From Aquabacter sp040755535 (lineage in GTDB: Bacteria > Pseudomonadota > Alphaproteobacteria > Rhizobiales > Xanthobacteraceae), in NCBI GenBank assembly GCA_040755535.1, contig JBFMAV010000009.1:1-64000 (forward strand): 64,000 nt of DNA, given 5' to 3'. This document shows, piece after piece, positions 58,732-64,000 of this stretch (position 1 is the first letter of the stretch; every line of letters starts with the position of its first letter). Position numbers and translations under genes: made by a program. The notes below the pieces were generated by a model, which saw only the letters and a list, made by a program, of their open reading frames with translations, was not told the origin of the DNA and searched no databases.

Positions 58732-60217
58732 GGCGCGGGCGCTGCCACGCGTGAGCGTGGCGCAGGACAAGGCCGGCCTGCGCCTCGCCGCCCTCAATGC
58801 GCCCGCCGCCGCCCTCGGCCTTGCCCCGGGCCTTGCGCTGGCCGATGCCCGCGCGCGCCATCCCGGCCTCCAGGTGGTCGCCCATGAGCCGCAGGCCGAC
58901 GCCCGCCTCCTGGAGGGCTTCGTCGATGCCTGCGAACGCTATACCCCGCTCCTCGCCCTGGACGGGCGGGACGGGCTGATGCTGGACATTTCCGGCTGCG
59001 CCCATCTGTTCGGCGGGGAAGGCCCGCTGCTGCGCGACCTTTTGGCCCGTGTGGCGGGAAGCGGCCATTCGGCGCGCGCCGCCACCGCCGCCACCCCGGA
59101 GGCGGCGGCCGCCCTTGCCCGCTGTTCCGGCCGGCGGGGCCTCGTCGTCCCGCCCGAGCGCGACCTTGCCGCCCTCCTCGCGCCCCTCCCGCTCGCCGCG
59201 CTGCGGCTGGAGGCGACGACCCTCGCCGCCCTGGAGCGGCTCGGCTTCGCCTGTATCGGCGACCTTGCGGACAAGCCGCGCGCCCCGCTCGCCGCCCGCT
59301 TCGGCGTCGCTCTGCTCGACCGGCTGGACGCGGCGACCGGGCGCGCGCGCTCCGCGCTGCATCACCGCTTTCCCCCGCCCCGCTTCAGCGTGGAAAAGCC
59401 CCTCGCCGAGCCCATCGAGCGGGTGGAGGACGTGCTCGGCCTCACCCGCCACCTCGCCCAGCCCCTCGCCCAGGCGCTGGAGCGCCACGGCCTCGGGGCG
59501 CGGCGGCTGGATCTCGCCTTGTTCCGCGTGGACGGGAAGGTGACGCGCCTTGCCGTGGGCAGCGGGCGGCCGGTGCGCGACCCCGTTCTGGTGGCCCGCC
59601 TGTTCGCCGAGAAGGTGGCGGCGCTCACCAGCCTCGATGCCGGCTTCGGCTTCGACCTGCTGCGGCTCAGCGCGCCGCTGGTGGAGCCCCTGGAGGCCCG
59701 GCAGGAGGGGTTCGACACGCGCCGCGCCGAGAGCGAGGCGCTGGACGGCCTGCTGGACCGGCTCGCAGCACGGTTCGGCACGGAGCGCGTGCTCCTGCCC
59801 CGGGTCGCGGACGCGCATATTCCCGAAGAGGCGGGGCGCCTCGTCCCCGCCCAGCGTGCGCGCGCCGTGTTCGACCCGGCCCATCTCGACGCCCCCGCCT
59901 TATCCGCCGCCGACAGCGCGGGGCCGACCCGCCCGCCGCGCCTGTTCGCCCGGCCCGAGCCCATCGAGGCGGTGGCGGAGGTGCCGGATGGCCCGCCCAC
60001 CCGGTTTCGCTGGCGCCGCGTCCTGCATGACGTGGCGGCGGCGGAGGGGCCCGAGCGCATCGCCGCGCCCTGGTGGCGCGAGGAGGGGATGAGCCCCACG
60101 CGCGATTATTTCCGCGTGGAGACGCGCGATGGGCGGCGCTTCTGGCTGTTCCGCGCCGGCCTGTTCGGCACCGAGGTCGCCCATCCCGCCTGGTATGTCC
60201 ACGGACTGTTCGGATGA
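58646..60217 (+). CDS. imuB: ImuB, inactive Y-family polymerase homologue
   Basis: A 523-residue Y-family-like protein acting as mutasome scaffold: it binds the beta clamp and DnaE2. A DNA-damage polymerase palm-like N-terminus (YLSLWLDRLSTDRV) lacks the usual acidic pair of active Y-family enzymes. The middle has a helix-hairpin-helix-like segment (ALERLGFACIGDLADKPRAPL). C-terminal tail WYVHGLFG follows a conserved YFRVETRDGRRFWLFRAGL. Starts inside imuA; its stop overlaps dnaE2 by 4 bases. Confidence 0.9.
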   Translation: MTAPDARRYLSLWLDRLSTDRVERRLPPEARALPRVSVAQDKAGLRLAALNAPAAALGLAPGLALADARARHPGLQVVAHEPQADARLLEGFVDACERYTPLLALDGRDGLMLDISGCAHLFGGEGPLLRDLLARVAGSGHSARAATAATPEAAAALARCSGRRGLVVPPERDLAALLAPLPLAALRLEATTLAALERLGFACIGDLADKPRAPLAARFGVALLDRLDAATGRARSALHHRFPPPRFSVEKPLAEPIERVEDVLGLTRHLAQPLAQALERHGLGARRLDLALFRVDGKVTRLAVGSGRPVRDPVLVARLFAEKVAALTSLDAGFGFDLLRLSAPLVEPLEARQEGFDTRRAESEALDGLLDRLAARFGTERVLLPRVADAHIPEEAGRLVPAQRARAVFDPAHLDAPALSAADSAGPTRPPRLFARPEPIEAVAEVPDGPPTRFRWRRVLHDVAAAEGPERIAAPWWREEGMSPTRDYFRVETRDGRRFWLFRAGLFGTEVAHPAWYVHGLFG

Positions 60218-63200
60218 GCTATCTCGAACTCGCCACCACCACCAATTTCACCTTCCTCACCGGCGCCTCCCACCCGGAGGATTATGTGCGCACGGCCTAC
60301 GCGCTCGGCCATGCGGGCATCGGCATCGCCGACCGCAACACACTGGCCGGCGTGGTGCGCGCCCACAGCCAAGTGGAGGCGCTACGCGCCCAGAACCTGG
60401 AGGCACTGCGCGCCCAGAACCTGGAGGCACTGCGCGCCCAAAACCTGGAGGCGCTGCGCGCCCAAGGCGTGGATGGCGGTGGGGGGGCGACGGATTTCCG
60501 CCTCGCCATCGGCGCGCGCCTCGCCTTCCGGGACGGGACCCCGGACCTGCTCGCCTATCCCACCGACCGCGCCGCCTATGGCCGCCTCTGCCGCCTGCTC
60601 ACCACCGGCAACATGCGGGCGGAGAAGGGGGATTGCGTGCTGCGGCTCGACGATCTTCTGGACTGGCAGGAGGGCCTGTGCCTCGCCGTGCTGCCGCCGC
60701 GCCGGCTGCCCGAGGCGTTCGGCGCGCTCCTCGCGCAATTGAAGGAGGCGGCCGGCGACCGGCTCTGGCTCGCCGCCACCATGCCCCGCCGGGGCGATGA
60801 CGGGCGGCGCCTTGCCCGGCTGAAGGCGGCGGCGGGCGCGGCGCGCCTGCCGCTCCTCGCGGTGGGCGACGTGCTCTATCACGCGCCCGAGCGGCGCGCC
60901 CTCAACGACGTGCTCACCTGCCTCCGCGCCCATGTGCCGCTGGATGGGGCGGGCCGGCTGCTGGAAGCCAATGCGGAGCGCCACCTGAAGCCGCCGGCCG
61001 AGATGGCCCGCCTGTTCCGCGCCGCGCCGGAGGCGGTGGAGGAGACCGCCGCCTTCGCCGCCCGCCTTGCCTTCCGTCTGGACCAGCTCGCCCCCACCTA
61101 TCCGCGCGAGACCCGCCCCGGCGAGGGCACGCCCCAGGAGGTGCTCACCGCGCGCGCCTGGCGCGGCGCCGGAACGCGCTATCCCACCGGCATTCCCGAG
61201 AAGGTGCGCGGCGCGCTCGCCCATGAACTCGGCCTGATCGCGGAGATGGGATATGCGCCTTATTTCCTCACCGTGGACGAGATCGTCCGCTTCGCGCGCG
61301 GGCGGAATATTCTGTGCCAGGGGCGCGGCTCGGCGGCCAATTCGGCGGTCTGCTACTGCCTCGGCCTGACCGAGGTGGACCCCATGAAGACCCCGCTCCT
61401 GTTCGAGCGGTTCATCTCGCGCAACCGCCGCGAGCCGCCCGACATCGACGTGGATTTCGAGCATTCCCGGCGCGGCGAGGTGCTGCAATTCATCTATGAC
61501 CGCTATGGCGCGGCCCATGCCGGGCTCGCCGCCACCACCATTTCCTTCCGCACCCGCTCGGCCGTGCGCGAGGTGGGCAAGGTGTTCGGCCTCTCCCAGG
61601 ACACGCTGGACATTCTGGCCGGCTCCATCTGGGGCTGGTCGCAGGAGGGGGTGAAGGCGAGCGAGGCGCGCCGGCTCGGGCTCGATCCCGACGATCCGCG
61701 CCTCGCCCAGGTGCTGGCGCTCAGCCGCGACCTCATGGGCTTTCCCCGCCATCTCTCCCAGCATGTGGGCGGCATGGTGGTGACCCATGACCGGCTGGAT
61801 GAGACCGTACCCCTCACCCGCTCGGCCATGGAGGAGCGGCCCATCCTGGAATGGAACAAGGACGACCTGGAGGCGGTGGGCCTGCTGAAGGTGGACATCC
61901 TCGCCCTCGGCATGCTCACCGCCATCAAGAAATGCTTCGAGCTGCTGGATGCCCATTACGGCCTGTTCCATGACCGGGTGGGCGCGCTCGACCCGGGAAA
62001 GGACGATCCGCAGGTCTATGCCATGCTCCAGCGCGCCGATTCCATCGGCGTCTTCCAGGTGGAGAGCCGCGCCCAGCAGACCATGCTGCCGCGCCTCAAG
62101 CCCACCAAGCTGGAGGATATCGTGGTGGAAGTGGCCATCGTGCGCCCCGGCCCCATCCAGGGCGGCATGGTCCATCCCTATCTGCGCCGCAAGCAGGGGC
62201 TCGACCCGGTCTCCTACCCGTCCGAGGCCTTGAAGCAGGTGCTGGAAGGCACGCTCGGCGTGCCCTTGTTCCAGGAACAGGCCATGCAGATCGCCATCGT
62301 CGCCGCCGGCTTCACGCCCGAGGAGGCCGACCAGCTGCGCCGCTCCATGGCCACCTTCAAGAATACCGGCACCATCGGCACCTTCTATGCCCGCCTCATC
62401 GAGGGCATGACGGCCAATGGCTATGCCCGCGACTTCGCCGAGAGCCTGTGGAACCAGATCAAGGGCTTCGGCTCCTATGGCTTTCCGCGCTCCCATGCCG
62501 AGAGCTTCGCCCTCCTCGTCTACGATTCCGCCTTCCTGAAATGCCACTATCCCGACGTGTTTTTGGCCGGGATGCTGAATGCCTGGCCGCTCGGCTTCTA
62601 CCAGCCGGCCCAGTTGGTGCGCGATGCGCGCGAGCATGGGGTGGAGGTGCGCGCGGTGGACATCAATGCCTCCGCCTGGGACCACGCTTTGGAAGCGGAT
62701 GCGGGCGATCCCGCCGCCCGGCTCGATCCGCGCCATGCCGACATGGCGGGCGCGCTGCGCACCCGCCATGCGGTGCGGCTCGGGCTGCGGCAGGTGGACG
62801 GGTTGCGCGAGACGGACGGGCGGCAGGTCGCCGCGGCGCGGGGCGCGGGCTATGACAGCGTGCGCGACCTGTGGCTGCGCACCGGCCTCTCCCCCGCCGC
62901 GCTGGAACGGCTCGCGGACGCGGACGCCTTCCGCTCTTTGGGGCTCGACCGGCGCGCGGCGCTCTGGGCGGTGCGGGGCCTGCGGCGCGCGGGCGACAAG
63001 GACGATCTCCCCCTGTTCCGCGCCGCCGACACCCCGCGCGAGGCGGACGTCGCCCTGCCCGCCTTGCCGCCGGGCGCGCAGGTGATCGCCGACTACCGGC
63101 ATCTCAAACTCTCCCTCAAGGACCACCCCATCGCCTTTCTGCGCCCGGTCCTCGCCCAGCGCGGCATCACCCCGGCGCGCCATCTGCCCCATCTGCGCAC

Positions 63201-63624
63201 CGGCCGCCGGCTCACGCTTTCCGGCCTCGTCCTGGTGCGCCAGCGGCCCGGCACCGCCAGCGGCGTCATCTTCATGACCCTGGAGGACGAGGGCGGCTGG
63301 GCGAATGTCATCGTCTGGCCGCGCGTGTTCGAAACCTATCGGCCGGTGGTGATGGGCGCGCGGCTGATGGGCGTCTCGGGCCGGCTCCAGAATGAGAGCG
63401 GCGTCATCCATCTCATCGCCGACCATATGGAGGATTGGAGCGACCTGCTGGACCAGGTGGGGGCCGAGGGCCGCCGCATCGACCCGACGCTGCGCACTGA
63501 TGAGGCGCGCCACGGCGAGCGCACCGACCCGCGCGGCGCCGGCCCGCGCTTTCCCACCGCCCGCACGCTGCCTTCCGGCGGGAGCGGGCGCAGCGCCGTC
63601 CATAAGGGACGGAATTTTCATTAG
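60214..63624 (+). CDS. dnaE2: error-prone DNA polymerase DnaE2
   Basis: Second C-family polymerase, 1136 residues, for translesion synthesis. PHP domain (YLELATTTNFTFLTGASHPEDYV; GHAGIGIADRN), the catalytic palm with CQGRGSAANSAVCYCLGLTEVDP and EPPDIDVDFEHSRRGEVLQ, and a C-terminal OB-like LTLSGLVLVRQRPGTASGVIFMTLED. ATG at 60214 overlaps imuB by 4 bp. Odd: a 24-bp tandem repeat near the PHP domain inserts extra EALRAQNL octapeptides (see repeat entry). Confidence 0.95.
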   Translation: MSYLELATTTNFTFLTGASHPEDYVRTAYALGHAGIGIADRNTLAGVVRAHSQVEALRAQNLEALRAQNLEALRAQNLEALRAQGVDGGGGATDFRLAIGARLAFRDGTPDLLAYPTDRAAYGRLCRLLTTGNMRAEKGDCVLRLDDLLDWQEGLCLAVLPPRRLPEAFGALLAQLKEAAGDRLWLAATMPRRGDDGRRLARLKAAAGAARLPLLAVGDVLYHAPERRALNDVLTCLRAHVPLDGAGRLLEANAERHLKPPAEMARLFRAAPEAVEETAAFAARLAFRLDQLAPTYPRETRPGEGTPQEVLTARAWRGAGTRYPTGIPEKVRGALAHELGLIAEMGYAPYFLTVDEIVRFARGRNILCQGRGSAANSAVCYCLGLTEVDPMKTPLLFERFISRNRREPPDIDVDFEHSRRGEVLQFIYDRYGAAHAGLAATTISFRTRSAVREVGKVFGLSQDTLDILAGSIWGWSQEGVKASEARRLGLDPDDPRLAQVLALSRDLMGFPRHLSQHVGGMVVTHDRLDETVPLTRSAMEERPILEWNKDDLEAVGLLKVDILALGMLTAIKKCFELLDAHYGLFHDRVGALDPGKDDPQVYAMLQRADSIGVFQVESRAQQTMLPRLKPTKLEDIVVEVAIVRPGPIQGGMVHPYLRRKQGLDPVSYPSEALKQVLEGTLGVPLFQEQAMQIAIVAAGFTPEEADQLRRSMATFKNTGTIGTFYARLIEGMTANGYARDFAESLWNQIKGFGSYGFPRSHAESFALLVYDSAFLKCHYPDVFLAGMLNAWPLGFYQPAQLVRDAREHGVEVRAVDINASAWDHALEADAGDPAARLDPRHADMAGALRTRHAVRLGLRQVDGLRETDGRQVAAARGAGYDSVRDLWLRTGLSPAALERLADADAFRSLGLDRRAALWAVRGLRRAGDKDDLPLFRAADTPREADVALPALPPGAQVIADYRHLKLSLKDHPIAFLRPVLAQRGITPARHLPHLRTGRRLTLSGLVLVRQRPGTASGVIFMTLEDEGGWANVIVWPRVFETYRPVVMGARLMGVSGRLQNESGVIHLIADHMEDWSDLLDQVGAEGRRIDPTLRTDEARHGERTDPRGAGPRFPTARTLPSGGSGRSAVHKGRNFH
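60376..60471 (+). repeat. 24-bp tandem repeat inside dnaE2 (octapeptide EALRAQNL)
   Basis: Four consecutive 24-base units (60376-60399, 60400-60423, 60424-60447, 60448-60471). The first three encode EALRAQNL, the fourth diverges to EALRAQGV. Units differ at only 1-3 bases, so the expansion is recent. Reading frame is kept. Confidence 0.92.
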
Positions 63625-63685
63625 AGCATGCGCCGATCAGCCTGCACCGCAGGCAGATCGGATAACGCATTCTCTCTTAATAAGG
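63622..63685. repeat. dispersed AGAGCATGCGCCG..CCTGCACCGCAGG repeat, copy 2
   Basis: TTAGAGCATGCGCCGATCAG, palindrome CCTGCACCGCAGG, then CAGATCGGATAACGCATTCTC. Matches 52685-52746. It starts directly at the dnaE2 stop codon, and may serve as a terminator. Confidence 0.82.
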
Positions 63686-63806
63686 CAGAGCCGCCCCCAT
63701 GGTCCAAGCGCAGCAAAACCCCGGCTCGCGCGGTGACGGCTCAAGGTGCTGCGCCTGAGCGTCTGAACGGCGCGGGCGCCCTTCACACCGCCGAAGGCGG
63801 ATGCGC

Positions 63807-64000
63807 TCAGCCCTCCGGCGGCGCGGCGCTCCAGCAAATCAAGTTCGGATCGAGGTTCGTCCAGGCGAGCCGATCCTGCGTGAACCAGTTTTCTGTGGGC
63901 GGACACGCATCGGGATCATCCAGCGTGCCGGCCGTTACCCAGACCGTTTCCGGGTCCGAGGTGAAGACAAAGGTGATGGGGCTGCCGCAGGTGGCGCAAT
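63807..64000 (-). CDS. GFA family (glutathione-dependent formaldehyde-activating enzyme-like) protein, partial
   Basis: Reading leftward from the right window edge, the last 63 codons encode a CATCGSPITFVF segment, then TVWVTAGTLDDPDA and ENWFTQDRLAW, ending at TGA (63807-63809). The CxxCGxxI zinc motif and the GTLDDP and W.....W spacing are those of the C-terminal half of GFA/CENP-V proteins. The 5' part lies beyond the window. No function beyond family. Confidence 0.8.
   Translation of the reverse strand, partial: CATCGSPITFVFTSDPETVWVTAGTLDDPDACPPTENWFTQDRLAWTNLDPNLICWSAAPPEG

Noticed and set aside
60376..60471. CRISPR-like repeat array
   Set aside because: Units are 24 bp, contiguous, without spacers, and in frame within dnaE2.
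60382..63621. Long open frame of about 1079 codons on the minus strand
   Set aside because: Exact antisense of dnaE2; such frames arise from high GC at third positions. No protein family is recognisable in it.
63637..63906. 89-codon minus-strand frame at the right end
   Set aside because: It overlaps the repeat and runs in a different frame from the GFA-family coding sequence, which has clear zinc-site motifs.

Overview
The window is a GC-rich, densely packed alphaproteobacterial chromosome segment. The content points to the Hyphomicrobiales, and probably to the Xanthobacteraceae (Xanthobacter, Azorhizobium or Ancylobacter type). That placement is inferred from gene content: the nasTS-nrtABC nitrate block, a tkt-gap-pgk-fba cluster, the imuA-imuB-dnaE2 mutasome cassette with a GAAC-N7-GAAC SOS box, zapA-6S RNA-5-FCL synteny, and families of short palindromic intergenic repeats. 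No prophage, insertion sequence, tRNA, rRNA or CRISPR array was seen.

Layout. (1) 1-7553: housekeeping genes (L,D-transpeptidase, accA, YggT, DUF167, an amidohydrolase, a GlcD-like FAD dehydrogenase, an MFS transporter). (2) 7666-18447: a divergent pair of operons forming a sensory partner-switching module. The leftward arm has two small membrane sensors and a HAMP-SpoIIE (RsbU-type) phosphatase. The rightward arm has a small sensor, a sensor fused to an MFS domain, an ABC-type substrate-binding protein, a GNAT-like protein, an RsbW-type ATPase, a Na/Pi symporter-like protein and a STAS antagonist. No sigma factor is present. I consider this the most interesting system in the window. (3) 18508-24696: trmD and rplS with a terminator, then a GT-A-like protein, a small secreted protein and a 1021-residue envelope protein with a DUF4091-like C-terminus. 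(4) 24774-39202: assimilatory nitrate reduction. It holds the NasT antiterminator and NasS sensor, a sigma54-type promoter with an ANTAR-type leader, the NrtABC importer, a globin and FAD reductase resembling Bjgb/Flp, siroheme nitrite reductase, an Fe-S/FNR-like reductase, the NasA nitrate reductase and a nitronate monooxygenase.

(5) 39241-46961: a DUF971 protein, moaA (molybdenum cofactor, needed by NasA), csaA, and a lower-GC islet with two paralogous ~110-aa proteins beside a protein carrying an RVPAG..GGEW motif. These are followed by yebC, a YmdB-type phosphodiesterase, 5-formyl-THF cyclo-ligase, a 6S RNA candidate, zapA and a DUF4164 protein. (6) 47158-54588: tkt, gap, pgk and class I fba (Calvin/glycolytic), a ThiE-like protein and a Sel1-repeat protein. 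(7) 54741-63624: an inositol monophosphatase, a MotA/TolQ-like plus OmpA/MotB-like pair, and the SOS mutasome imuA-imuB-dnaE2 with a LexA box. A GFA-family gene is cut by the right edge.

How they fit together: the nitrate genes form a nearly complete uptake, reduction and NO-protection pathway with its own two-layer control (sigma54 start, NasT antitermination), and moaA supplies its cofactor nearby. The partner-switching island has input (periplasmic sensors, binding protein), core (phosphatase, kinase, antagonist) and possible transport outputs (MFS, Na/Pi), but its final target is not visible here. Positions 1-90 hold no gene I can support.
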